A stretch of 64,000 bases of DNA from Tricholomella constricta (lineage: Eukaryota > Basidiomycota > Agaricomycetes > Agaricales > Lyophyllaceae), in contig JAACJP010000031.1 of the NCBI GenBank assembly GCA_013368375.1, positions 186,001-250,000 of the forward strand. The letters run 5' to 3'. Position numbers and translations under genes: made by a program. This document shows positions 10,331 to 22,033 of the stretch, one piece after another (within the stretch, counting starts at the first letter, position 1; each line of letters starts with the position of its first letter). The notes below the pieces were generated by a model. It worked only from the letters and a program-made list of their open reading frames with translations, was not told the DNA's origin and ran no database searches.

Positions 10331-12546
10331 AACGTAAACTGCAGCCCATCCTCGTCCACCTCCATCACGCCCGCACTCGCCTGGTCCTTCCCGCGCTGCG
10401 CCTTCCTCGCACGCTTGGCCTCTTTCTTCAAGTTCCGCCGGCTCAACGGATTGCTGCGGTCCATCTTACTGAGCACATGGGCGTCCGGTGGCGCATCATA
10501 CGCCGGCACCTCCTTTGACTTGCGTTGGCGCTTCGGTTGGCGCTGCACTGGCACCTCGGGTCCGACCATGGGTGCATTATTTGTGTCAACGACGTCCGGA
10601 GAGCGCGGGCGCTTCAGCGAGCTGCGGGGAGTTGTCATGTCGTCGTCGGTCCGTATGTTGAGCCTACGGAGGTGCATGGTAAGAAAAAGTTTCTGGATAG
10701 TTGTTGTGAATCAAACGGAAGTACGCACTCGTCCTCCTCCATAGCATAACCTTCTACGGCGTCAAAGAATACATCCCCATCCTCATCCACGTCCGCATCC
10801 ATCGGGATGTCTCGAGCGCCACCGCCAAACGCTCCTGCATCGGCGGCGCCGAAGAGTCCCTCAAGCTCGAACGGCTTCGACAAGGTGCTCAGGATCTGCG
10901 CTTGCCCGACGTTCTCGGCGCCGGGTGCGATCATAGGCACGCTGGACGAGGAGCCGGGGTTAGTTTGGACTGTCGCATTAGATTAATTGATGTTCAGCAG
11001 TGAGTAGATTAAGTGCACGTACCGACGGATGGGATGAGCGATGGGTGGATTGCTGGGGGTTCGGAGAAGTACGGGATCTTTTGGTGGTTCCAGTCTTGCA
11101 GTACCTGCCGTGCGGCTGAGTTGAGGTCCGGGGTTCCGCCCTACAATATTTTGTTCTAACGACATCCGTATTGGATATGAGAAAAGACAGGGCGGCAAAC
11201 CTTGAGGAGTCGCCCGCTGCTCAGGGCAAGCATGGTCAGAAAATCGAGGGTAGAATTCCATTCTGGGAGGTTATATATTTTCTGCATCGTGGCAAGGCTT
11301 GTGCGAACTAGTATCTCCTCAACTGACAGAACGTCAGAATAACAGGATAAAGAAGCGGATGTGGAGTCTCGTACCAACAGCGATTGGATCCTCGACATCC
11401 TCAACTTTGACCACATTCCGCAGCAACACGCTGGATTTCGTCACCCCCTTCTTATCGTCGAAGAAATCATCGTCAAACACGACTCCAGGAGAATCGACTA
11501 TCCGCATTCCCCGTTCCAGTTGCACATGCTGGAGCTCTTTCGTGTGGCCTGCCTGTGCTGCCACGGCGCATACCTACGACATTGCTAAGCATTTGCTAGT
11601 ACGGAGGGACAAACGTCGCAACGTACTTTACTCCGCTTTAGACTGTTGATCAAGCTACTCTTGCCTACGTTCGGGTATCCAACCACACCGACTGTGACAC
11701 TGCCCGCCTTGGGTTTGTATGCTTTCAGCAGTTTCATAAGAGAGGGCGCAGTCGTCGATGATATATTTGTGCGTTGGTGCTGTGATGAAGATGATGAGAG
11801 GAAAGGTAGTGTCGGTGTTGAGTGCCGTAGATGCTTGAGCCACGCCTGGGCATTCGAACGCGGAATCAGATCTGAAATGGGTGAAAAAAGATTCAAGGAA
11901 TGAATGATCGCGTATGACCACTCACCAATTTTATTGAGCACAAACACCAATTTCTTCCCTTCCCTCTCGCGCCGCCGCACCTCCTCCTCCACTAACCGAC
12001 TCCGACAGCCCTCCGGATCGCGCGCATCGAGGACAAGGATAATGATATCGCTCTGATCGATTACCTTGTGCAGCGTTTTAAGATAGTACTTGCGCATCTG
12101 CTCCTTCGTCTGTCCGGCCGGATTTGTCGACGACGACGGGTCTTCTGAATCATATGAACCCGATGCCGCTTCCGCGGCCTGGGCTCGAAGTGCAAGTGTC
12201 GAAAGAGTAGGCTCAGAGGCCATGGTGCTGTCTGGATCTAGGTTGTGGCTTGCAAACCCCTGATTACATGGTAAGCAACAGCAGACGACCTTGAGGAAGC
12301 GACAAGACACACTGGAGGCGCCTTTTGTTTGCCATGATTGCGGATTCGTTCTTTAAGATCGGGTAAGCGAGGTATACCAGGATCCTTTTTGAGTTCTGTA
12401 TATCGTCAATCGCCGATAGCGTTAGTAGCCGTAAGTCGACTCACTTGATTTGAGTGGTACAGCGGGTCTTCTGGACTCTGCGAAAGAAAAGTCAGAGGAT
12501 ATCAGCAGGGAAAGAGCGAGGACTTACTTGTTCTTCCCATAGTCAT
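10321..12546 (-). CDS. NUG1: Circularly permuted nucleolar GTPase (NUG1/GNL3/nucleostemin family)
   Basis: This GTPase family acts in assembly and export of the 60S ribosomal subunit. Ten exons join in frame to 578 aa: 12546-12528, 12477-12445, 12395-12313, 12259-11926, 11871-11627, 11573-11375, 11322-11201, 11140-11023, 10969-10729 and 10663-10321. The N-terminus has the basic KSKLKKDPGIPRLPDLK block typical of GNL3. G motifs come in permuted order: VLDARDPEGCRS, then LNKIDLIP (G4), then GYPNVGKSSLINSL (G1), then IVDSPGVVFDD (G3). The C-terminus is acidic, then basic (RQPKRQRKSKE), consistent with nucleolar location. An upstream ATG in the same frame (MTMGRTKSRR) was chosen over the internal MG. 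The last intron pair is inferred from phase and fit. Confidence 0.92.
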
Positions 12547-15500
12547 AATGATTCAGAAAGGGCTGAAAGGCCGTTAAATATACGGTGGAAAGACTAAGGG
12601 CCAGGCAGCCCAGCCTTTGTCCAGGAACAAAATATTTTCAAATTGCCGTCACGTGCGTGGCTTGAATTCGCCCAATGCCATTGAACCAACTTCAACCTGT
12701 CCTTTGTCCTTCTCCAATTCATTGTCTCAACTGCTTTGCAGACGCGGAACATGCTGTCGTGAACCCTTTACAATGAACCCATAAGGACTATCAACATTCA
12801 CCGGGCGATTTGCGTGGTCCACCATGTGCTCTTCACATTATAAGCTGTCTGAATCTTCAGACGCTGACAGAAAAATATGAAGAGGCAAGCACCGCTGTCC
12901 GGCATCACCTATACATCACTTATGAAAATGATGCTTTCCCAGCACGCACCCTTCCCCTCTCAGAGAACAGACAACATGAATGGACAATATGATTCGACAC
13001 AGGACAGAGGACCCTTACAGCTGCCGCAAGTGCCGCAAGAGCCTGCCTAAGCCGAATGAACATATCGATGCGGAGAGGGCGCATTTAAAAGGCAATTTAT
13101 ATCCGATCGATGTATCCGACCAGAAGTCGCCCATTGTTGGTGGTGATTCGAAGATCACATGCTATATGGAAAATAATCTTTCCTCGGATGCCGACCGGCA
13201 GAAGGAGGTCTCTCGAGTGGAGAACGCGATGTCCGAGACGCAGCGTTCGTGTGAAGCGCAGTGTAACAGAGTCATTGCCTGCTCAGGTGGTCAGGATGCG
13301 CGACAGAAACGCGCAGAGCTCTAATTTCGGCCTGAAAGGCTCATTTCCGACAAGGTCAGGAAAGAACTTTGTACGGAACTAGAAAAGCATCTGGGATCAG
13401 TTTATCAGTTTGTTTTCTATCAAGAGACCTCATTTCTGTCTAATGAGCGTCGAGAAGATGGCTTTTTATTCCCCAAGTTAGTGAGCATGCCTCGTTCACT
13501 CTATTTTTCTTATCATTGTAACCGAGAATTGCATCCCAGTTATCCTTCCGTTTAACGACTCCCAGCGGAGCTTGCGTGATGACCAACGAGGTAACATTTC
13601 CTGGAGTACTGTTGACCCCCCAGTCGCGTTTGCGCTCCCATCCGCACACTCGCAGGAAATATCAAAGTCTACAAGCTCTATCTCTCTCTCATTCCCCCCA
13701 GTCCCTGCGCCGCTCATTCACTGGATCCTAATCAACGGTCAGTCAGTGACTGCAATTATGGGTTGTGTCTTGATGATGAAGGAGTCTAATACTTGTCGCT
13801 CAGGGAGAACGTGACCTCAGAAACCTTTGCATTGCCTCAATTCTTACTCCCGCTGGAGTCACCTGCTTCTGCTCCTGCCTCCCAGTGGGGTTGAAGAACT
13901 TTGTTATTTCGACCACATCGCCAAGCCCGCCTGTCAGCGTTGTAAAGGATGCAGATGATCCCGTCATGATTACGATACTCCACTCTTCGCACTACGGGTG
14001 GAATTGGCCTCGACAGAATATCAAAATCTGCTCATAAACAATATTCACATTTCTTGTTGGCCGGCGCAGAGCCTATCGAAAAATTCTCAATGGAAGCCGA
14101 GGCGGGGAGGCACAGGCTCTTTAAGGCCAGAGAACGCGTCCGTAACACTGGAGAATCACAAAGCAACCATCTGCGTAGACTTATATCGAGTGCTCACTCG
14201 CCCGATAGAAGCTGATCAAGAGAAAACCTATGGGTAATTCCCGTACTGTACCTCTTTTGACAAAACAACGACCGAGATGTCGCAGGTCTCAGACATGGCT
14301 CGAAGCCGCAAGGTCTTGGTGACTTTGAAGGAGGATGTGGTACAAAGACAACTCTCGTAAGTAAAAGTTCGTCATCCCGCTTGATTAGATTCTCATACCT
14401 CTTCAGTAAGCTCTCAACGGCGGTCAAGCACACAACCCGGCCCTTGACTACCGAGCGACCTTGTCATGCGCAGACGATGAAGGATCCGCAGAAATGTCGA
14501 CATCGTGCGGTGTGGCGACGTGGCAAAACGAATTAGGAAATGAGACTAGAAGGCAGCGGAAGTTCGAGCACAAATCAGGAGCGCGACGACTTGTCTTCGA
14601 GAGGAAGGAGCTTGTTGAAAAGTTCGAATTTCAGCGAGGGTTCAGGAGGCCGGGGAGTGAGCCTTTCAAGCTGGTGAGGCATGGAGAGTATCCGGCAGCA
14701 ATTACCGATGCTAAATCCATGCGGAGCAAGTTGTTCCGCTGTAAGCAGGAGGAGCTGCTGTGAACTCGATCGCGACCTAATTGCAGCGGTTGTCGAGCTT
14801 GGAGATCACTTGTCAGCTACAACGTGGGCGGGAGAAGGATCACATGGTGGCGTATGAAGATCACGAAGAGGAACGCGAGTCGAGATACAGTGCCTGCGTT
14901 CAAGAACGCCCCATGGTCGCAATTTCTTACAGACCTAATCGATGAGTTTATTTCTCGAGTCCACTACGTTGCTAAACGAATGTCAGCTCGAGGGATAATT
15001 TCTTGCAATACATGTAGCATGCAGCGTCGCGTACTTGGTGAGGCGGCAAAGGACCATGTTGTTCCAATACGCCAATTCAGCACTCGCGTGGTCACATTCC
15101 ACAGTTAAGGCCGCAGCACAGCTCCAGTTACCACGTGGTATCTGCGTGCGGTTAATTACCCTGACTTATGTCCTTATTAGCCCGATTGTGTAGGATTGGC
15201 CATCTCCAAGTCAACCAAAATATCCTGTTGGCTCAGCGCTCAGTTCCCTGTGTCTTTTGGTTATGGCAGCGACCTAGGGCTCCTTTCCGATTTTGGTGTA
15301 CTTGTGGTGGAGGTCTTGACTCTTGCACTTTTCGCTGTCACTTTAAAAGGCTTTGTGATAAGATCTCATTTCCAGTTGGTATGATCGTCGATCAACAATT
15401 TGGTCACCGTGAATTAAAATCGATCCACCTAGTTTCTCCGTCTAAAGTCAGCTGGCCACCGGCGGCCACAAGCTACCAGATTTACTCTCTCGATTTCCCG

Positions 15501-15958
15501 TCGCCATCGAGAGCCTGACCTTTTTAAACACTGGTGTTTCTGTGTTTCTCCAATATTTAGGCGTAACGGCTGTTGTCCGGCAAACCCTCGCATTCATCAA
15601 AATCGACTTCAATTTCTTTCCCTCAGTTCCAGCGGACCGTTGAGTCCTTCACGGGCCGGCTTTACATGGGCGCGCATCCTGGAGAGCGTATTTGTATTTA
15701 TCCGGGTCTTGCAGCGCTCTCCAAGCCTCTTTGACTTTCTTCCTCCGTCATCAAACAGGCCAACTCGACTTGTATCAACTCACTATACGCTCCTCACCCC
15801 GACCGCAACCGGGCCGTCGCTTTGTAGGTAGAGACAGTGCCAAGCCTTTCCAGCTTCCACCGACAACTTCTAGCGATGAACGATTATTACGGCCGGAGTG
15901 TATAAAAGGTTGAGCTCGCAGAGCTTCAACCTCAGAAACCCAAAAGTAAACCTTGAAG
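12547..15958. other. 3.4-kb stretch without a confident gene
   Basis: Several ORFs of 60-116 codons occur on both strands. None shows a recognisable domain, and their frames do not connect through convincing introns. The best-looking one, 12980-13324 (+), has a short CRKCRK motif in 114 residues but nothing more. The right 400 bp is the promoter region of the pectate lyase gene, with CT-rich tracts. Confidence 0.45.
15901..15908 (+). promoter_or_regulatory. TATA box of the pectate lyase gene
   Basis: TATAAAAG lies 51 nt upstream of the ATG at 15959, a normal spacing for a strongly regulated fungal secreted-enzyme gene. A CT-rich stretch precedes it. Confidence 0.6.
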
Positions 15959-17260
15959 ATGTTCAACCTCGCTTACGTTACACTCTCGCTCTCCCTCGCC
16001 GGCTCTGTCCTCGCTGGCGTGCCTGCACCCGCTGTGACGAAGGCACCCACCGTCGTTGCAAGGGCTCTGAGCACAAGTCTGCCAGCGTCTGCGGTCAGTT
16101 TTCATCCATCTTCGTTATTTGGCCTTTCATTGACGTCCGGAATATACAGGGATACTCTGCACTCCCCACTGCAAGGGTCATCACAGGATCCTTCGATGGA
16201 AAGATGGTGAAATACGACCGCAAGGGTAGCGGTATGTGCAAAAGTCGATCTGTCGATTATCCTACTGATTTATATAACAAAGGTGGCGTCTGCCAGGGAC
16301 AAACCGAGACCGGTGAAGCTAGTGCAGTCTTCATTTTGGAATCTGGCGCCTCGATCTCGAACGTCATCATTGGGAAGGACCAAGCTGAAGGTCAGAACGA
16401 TTTTATACGCTGCTTCCAGGCCTTCTCAAAAAATATATTGCTCGCTAGGTATCCACTGCCGTGGCCCCTGTAAAGTTACCAACGTCTGGTGGGAGGATGT
16501 TTGCGAGGGTGCGTATCTCGAGCTTTTTGGTTTTGATGCTCCTTACCGACACGTTTACAGACGCTATCACTGTGAGTGGATTGACCTTTTTAAAACTTTG
16601 TCCAGATTCAAACGAGAAGCAGATTAAACAAACTGGCGCTGGAGATGTCTCGACAATCACCGGAGGAGGCGCGTTCTCCGCGTCGGACAAGATCGGTTTG
16701 TGCCACCCGCCGAGCGAGCGATGATTGCTACTCACAAGGTCTTTAGTTCAACACAACGGTGCTGGGAAGGTGGTAATCAAGGACTTCTTCGCGTCTACCT
16801 TCGGTAGTGCTCCATTGCTAAGTGGAGATCCTGACCCTTCCTGACACTCTCTTGGCAGGCAAATTATACCGCTCGTGCGGAAACTGCTCGAAGAGCTATG
16901 CCCGAACAGTCGTTGTCGACAACGTATGTTTTCCTAGCCAATGTTTATATGTCGGAGGGCTTACAACGATTATACTAGGTCTGTCTCAAAGGTGGTTCTG
17001 AGGCTGTTGGCATCAACTCAAACTTCGGCGACACTGCCACCCTTACAAACATCAAGACCAACGGCAAGCCGTCCAACGCCAACGTCTGCTGCACTTACAA
17101 GGGCGTTGGATCTGGTTCTGAGCCTAGCAAAATCGGATGGTACGTGGTCTTGCTCGCTCCAAGCCTTTTACGAGTCAGAGCTGACCAAATTATTTCGCCC
17201 TATAGCGGAGACAGCTACGCTGCTTGCAAGTACACTGCGTCGGCTGTGGGCAGCTGCTAG
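15959..17260 (+). CDS. Secreted pectate lyase, polysaccharide lyase family 3
   Basis: PL3 enzymes cleave de-esterified polygalacturonate by beta-elimination in plant cell walls. Ten exons join to 268 aa: 15959-16093, 16150-16231, 16283-16390, 16449-16508, 16561-16571, 16623-16695, 16747-16803, 16859-16923, 16979-17139 and 17206-17260. The start gives a signal peptide (MFNLAYVTLSLSLAGSVLAG). Family blocks follow in order: ISNVIIGKDQAEGIHCRGPC, NVWWEDVCEDA, GGGAFSASDK, VQHNGAGKVVIKDFF, SCGNC, VVDNVCLKGGSEAVGINSNFGD and CCTYKGVGSGSEPSKIGCGD. Cysteine spacing is typical. Exon 5 is only 11 nt (codes for DAIT with flanking bases), yet the reading frame and family motif require it. Full-length and apparently functional. 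Confidence 0.95.
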
Positions 17261-17689
17261 AGTATTGCGGTAATGGAGTAGTAGTATAGTAGTATTTATG
17301 GGTCTTAAGAAAAACAATCGAATCAAACATTTACCGAGTCTCAATCGCGTTCAACGTTTTTCCTCATCACATATGTCATATGTCACCTTCGGACGAACGA
17401 AGGAACATAAGGAGACGGCGTCTCGGTCAGAGCGGACAGGAGCGGAGAAACCTTCAAATTCGCTGAGAGCAAATCACAGAAAACATGATCAACCGTGACA
17501 TTCTATGTCGTACAGAATCACTAAGGCTACATGTTACACAAAGACGCGGTACGCGTAGTGATAAAATGTAACACGAGGCAGTGAAAAAAAGCGGCTGGAT
17601 AGCGGTGAAACGAAACAAAAGTAAGGAAAGCACACTGCATAATATACATCAACTTGTCACTACATGCCAGCCCTTGTCCCACCACCCAA

Positions 17690-18834
17690 TCACTCCACAT
17701 CCGAGTCATCCTCACTGAAGTGATCATCCACAAAAGTTATTTTGGCTATCTCCATTTTTCTCAGCCACCTAAACTCGTCTTCAAACGGAAAATCGCGCAT
17801 CTCGTAGTGTTTCGACACAGGCCGATGTGCTGCCAGGTTCATCCTATGGAGGTGCATACGGTTCTCCCAATCAGGATCTTCTTCAAAATCAAAAGCTTCA
17901 ACGCCGCCGCTCGCTGTTGGGCGAATACGTTCGCGGTCGCGTGTCAATGGTCTGGCCGTACGCTGGGAAGAAGGGCCAGCTGTGGGTTGTGACGCGGTTC
18001 CAGGGATTTGGTGTAGGTTGGAAGGGCCAGCAATAGGCGGGGACGCGTTGGCGTTCATAGACAGAGGAGGGGGAGAAGGCTGGGATTGGGAGGCGCCATA
18101 GATGCTGCCAGAAGGAGCCGCAGCATGGCCCGTGGAAATGCCCTCGTTGCCCTCGTTTGGTTCCAAAGGAGTATCGAAAGCGGAAGCGACTGCGTTGCCG
18201 CCTGCGTCGAGCGCATCGTCGTCGGAGAAGTCGCTGAGATCGTTGTTGGTAGGCAGGTGAGTGGCATCGTTGTCCTCGGGAGAGCCACCATCGATTCGAG
18301 GCTTTTTTCGGATAAATGGGGTACCACGAAGACTGCTGCTGCTCTTATCGTTCTCTGACCGTCGGATGGACATCTCGACCTCCCATTCGCTGTGTTCACT
18401 ATCGCCGTCTTCTCGGGAGCGCTTGCGGGATGGCGAAGACGGAGTATGAGCTCGGGCGACGGCGGGCATGAAAACTGTGCTAGGTTCCTTGGACGACGGG
18501 AGGTGAGAGGACTTCGCGCGCTTGTGAGGCGGCTTCGAAATAGGTGCATTCGCGGCGGAGTCGTCGTCAGCATCATCAGCGTCGCCGCTGGAGCGCCCGC
18601 GTTTACGAGTTGGGGTGCCTCTGGAAGGCAGAGGGCGGCTGGAGTTGACAGGGGGAGACGGCGGCCTGGACGAACTGCCAACGTTCGGTGGTGACCTTCT
18701 GAATCACATCCAAAGTCAATCAGGCGAAGAAACGCATGAAACGAGCAAACGTACCCTGCTGCCAGCGCGTCTATAATTTTATAGCACTGTGGAGGAAAAC
18801 ACCGGTAGTTCGGATATCTAGCACTGGACAGCAT
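17690..18834 (-). CDS. Uncharacterised nuclear-looking protein (second of a 4-nt-spaced pair)
   Basis: No known family. Exon 1 (18834-18755) starts MLSSARYPNYRCFPPQCYK. A GTACGT...TTCAG intron (18754-18699) joins in phase 2 to exon 2 (18698-17690), giving 362 aa. The protein is S/P-rich with basic clusters that look like nuclear localisation signals (TPTRKRGRSS, HKRAKSS, SRKRSRED, RKKPRID). It ends in a charged, W-containing tail (DPDWENRMHLHRMNLAAHRP...FEDEFRWLRKMEIAKITF). The ATG lies just 4 nt past the stop of the upstream ORF on the same strand. Either this is the 3' part of one gene whose junction I could not resolve, or a second cistron. Confidence 0.6.
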
Positions 18835-18838
18835 ACCG

Positions 18839-20082
18839 TCATTGAGCGAACATAAAGAAAAAGAAAACGACGAACATTAGCTCCTTACCCCTCTCATCCT
18901 CGTCGCCATTTTCGCTGGTGGGATTATAATCGTCTTCGCCCTCTTCACCAGGATTATGATCGCATTGGCCCTCTTCACCAAGAACTTCACCGTTGTCGCC
19001 GCCTTCACTATCATCGCCATCTTCATCATCGCCGCCGCCGCCATTACCACCTTTCCCTCCCTCATCGTCATCACCCTCATCCTCGGGATCATCTTCGCTG
19101 AGCTCATAGTCGCTCCCCTCTTTCACGATCCGCTCAACCTCCTCCATGATCTCACGCATCCACTCTGTGCCCACAATTTGTGTCAAATCGCTGATGAAGT
19201 CCTTCATCAGCTCAACCTCGACCTTCACCTCCATCTCGGCCTGAATCACTTCCACCATAGCCTCCTTGACCTCCCGCTTGACCTCTTCTAGGTCATTATT
19301 CACATCCTTTCGCCCACGAACGAAATCTACATACATCTTCTCCACCCAGGTGTCGCCCGGAGAGAAGGCGCGGGGAACTACTAGCTCGGAATAGTGCGGC
19401 GAACGTGGGATGGGGGGGAAGACAAACTTCATGCGCGACTTTGGTGGAATGGCCAATGACGAGTCCGCAGCTGAATCTGGAGAGCCGGTACCCCGGGGGC
19501 GGCGAGGAGGGGGAGGAGAGAACTCATCAATGGGAGTGGGGAAGCGCTCGACGACGTCAATCATTTTATATGGGTCGTCGGCCTCCTCCTGCTCCTGCTG
19601 AGCTGATGGAAGTGTGTCCTCAATTGGCTTAACAAATAAGGGTGTGCCCTCTCGAGAGGATGGTTCCGATTCCGGTGCGGGGGCGTCGCGCTGTTCCATT
19701 TCCCAGATTGCCTGTAGCCGCTCTGAATGGCGGTAAAGTTGCCTGTTCTTCGGCACTGGCGGTCTGGTTGGTGCGGCCACTGGAGTTGCCGCGACTCGTC
19801 CAGTAAAGCGAATCTTGCCATTGTTGTATTCGAAGGTGAGATGGGAGGGCACAGGGATGGACGGAGTCGGGCTGGGACGAAGCTTGCAGATCTCCTCGAG
19901 CATCTGTTGGCGGTTGAGGTTTGAGGGGAGATTGAACTGCTACAGAGGCATTGAGAAAGCGTACAGGACAACAAGAAGCCAGAACTTACCGCGACGGCGA
20001 ACTCCTCAATATACTGTTCATCCTGGCGGATTAAATCAGCGCTAGTTATGAGAACTGGGCTGGTGCGTTCTGCGGTAACCAT
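18839..20082 (-). CDS. Uncharacterised acidic coiled-coil protein (first of a 4-nt-spaced pair)
   Basis: Exon 1 (20082-19990, MVTAERTSPVLITSADLIRQ) joins in phase 0 across a GTAAGT...TGTAG intron to exon 2 (19939-18839), giving 397 aa. Visible parts are a segment IPVPSHLTFEYNNGKIRFTG, P-rich linkers, a block PPIPRSPHYSELVVPRAF and a heptad-like E/V/K helix (DLEEVKREVKEAMVEVIQAE). An extremely acidic D/E/G tail ends in a hydrophobic FVVFFFFMFAQ. That tail is odd for a nuclear acidic protein and may be read-through of an intron starting at GTAAGG (18888). However, every G-GT donor there is phase 1, and the downstream frame needs phase 2. Function unknown. Confidence 0.6.
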
Positions 20083-21203
20083 CTTGCTTCGTTCTTGGGA
20101 AGATTGCTCAAGGCAAATGAGAGGTGATGGTGGGGGGTATCGTCGAACCACGAACAAGCGCGTTGTCGCTTCTTGTATGCCGCCACTTTGGCATAACGTG
20201 GTTCAAGCTGGCCATATGTATGCGCCAGATTGAGAGAACAATACCTAAGTGAATCGCCACACCCTAATCGGGCGATATGTTGCGGCCAGCGCCGGAATAA
20301 TCCGCGGTGATGCCTATTGTTCTTCCTTTGTCTGAAAATGCGTCATCAGTTCAGGCATATCAATAGTAATGGGTCGGCTAACATTTAGCGGCGTCCATAG
20401 GATATGTCGGGTTTGTGCAGGACGACTCGACTGATGAGTCTCTTGAAATTTATGGCTTCAGCTATGGAGGGCGTGCTAAAGATGAAGATTTGCGGAGGAT
20501 TATTCCATACTTCGTTGGTTGGATGGATGGGTGGACATACCTGCAGCCGTCTCGAAAAAGAACAAGAGGGAAGATGCGTCATAAAAAAATGGCAGACCCT
20601 CAAGCTCACGAGATCAAACAACATGTTCCAGGTTGTCATAAGAATCATCAAGTTCTGCACTGCATGGACCACAATCATAATGCCATGATGTCGATATACG
20701 GGGAGAATAAGATACAAGGTCGACATCCAATTCGAGCTTTAAACCGGAGAACACTGAGCATTGTGTGAGATGAATCGAGCAACACACCACAGTCTTCCAA
20801 ACGCTACCGAGCACCTCCAGTTATATAAAACGCTAAGCGAGGGCACCCTTCGTATCCTTGCCCATTAGTAGTGAGCCATCAGTGTGAATGTCGCGCACAT
20901 TGCAGAAGTGAATGGTCTCCCAAAGGCAGACATAGATCCTTCTTTGAAGCTGTGCAGGCTTAGTAGGATATTCGTTTTCTGACACGACGGGCTGCACCAA
21001 ATTCTGCATGTGAGAGAAAAAGAGAAAATATCAAGGTGGGGATCTAGTCACTCCTAGAACAGACACTTGAAAGACATTATCAGTCGTTTCTCCATTTGCT
21101 GCGTCGGGAGGGTCAAATGACTGAAGATGCGTGCGCAAACAACCAATTAAGAACGCGTCGCGTCCTGACGCTGGCTCCGAGAATTTTTTCGAACGAAAGC
21201 ATG

Positions 21204-21231
21204 GACGTTCAGGGCGGAGCTTCCATTTGCT
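21204..21231 (+). repeat. Dispersed 28-bp repeat, copy 1
   Basis: This 28-bp stretch (starting GACGTTCAGGG, ending CCATTTGCT) is identical to 50108-50135. Weaker similarity extends about 40 bp upstream (GCTCCGAGAA...TCGAAC in both places). Probably remnants of an old mobile element. Confidence 0.6.
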
Positions 21232-21843
21232 ATGCGACCAGAAGTTCCCTGAATTCAGGACACTCGACGACATTGATGGAATGTAACTGTAGCTTAAATA
21301 CGACCATCCAATCTTAGAGGACTCGAAATAACATACCTGATCATCGACAACAACTCACTTTATCAGGAGGTGATAAAAAGTGTCGAGAGAGAAAGGACCA
21401 TGATCAGGCATCGTTTCCGGAGCCGGTAAATCGCTTGTGGAATGTTTGAGTCCCAATTGCTTAACTCGTAATCACAACGTAATCATTGAAATGATTATTT
21501 TTCAAGTGAGCTCGATAGCAACTTGTCACGCCGCTCGAGTGGGTCCATATCTTCCACTTCCTGCAAATACGATAGCGAAATTTCATTAGAAGACATCATC
21601 GAACAGTCGAACAAAATTTCAAACCTACATGCAGAGTTTGCAGCCTACAAGCAATGAACTCGTCGAATTCTTGGTCAGGACAGGTTTGGTGTCTTTATCA
21701 GGTCGAATTGCCGGCTCCTGGGGAGTATCCAGAGCACACAAAAAAGCCATACATCCGTCGCTGCAGGTTTCGCATTTTTGCTCTCGAATTCGTAAACACC
21801 AAATCAAGCGTGATTGACGCGTCACAGCGCCCCAACCCAAAAG

Positions 21844-22033
21844 CAGTTGCTCACTTTTCGCCTCGAACCTTAAATCTAAAAAAGGCAACAAGTTTGACAA
21901 GTGACAGACAAGCCACAACAAAGGCGGGGCGCCTTCGGCAGTTGCTCACTTTTCGCCTCGAACCTTAAATCTAAAAAAGGCAACAAGTTTGACAAGTGAC
22001 AGACAAGCCACAACAAAGGCGGGGCGCCTTCGG
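21844..22033 (+). repeat. Perfect 2 x 95-bp tandem duplication
   Basis: Bases 21844-21938 and 21939-22033 appear identical. Each unit begins CAGTTGCTCACTT and ends GGCGCCTTCGG. It is non-coding and recent, or could be a collapsed/expanded assembly artefact. Confidence 0.9.

Noticed and set aside
12980..13324. 114-codon ORF with CRKCRK
   Set aside because: One short CxxC pair only, no homologous domain recognised and no intron context.
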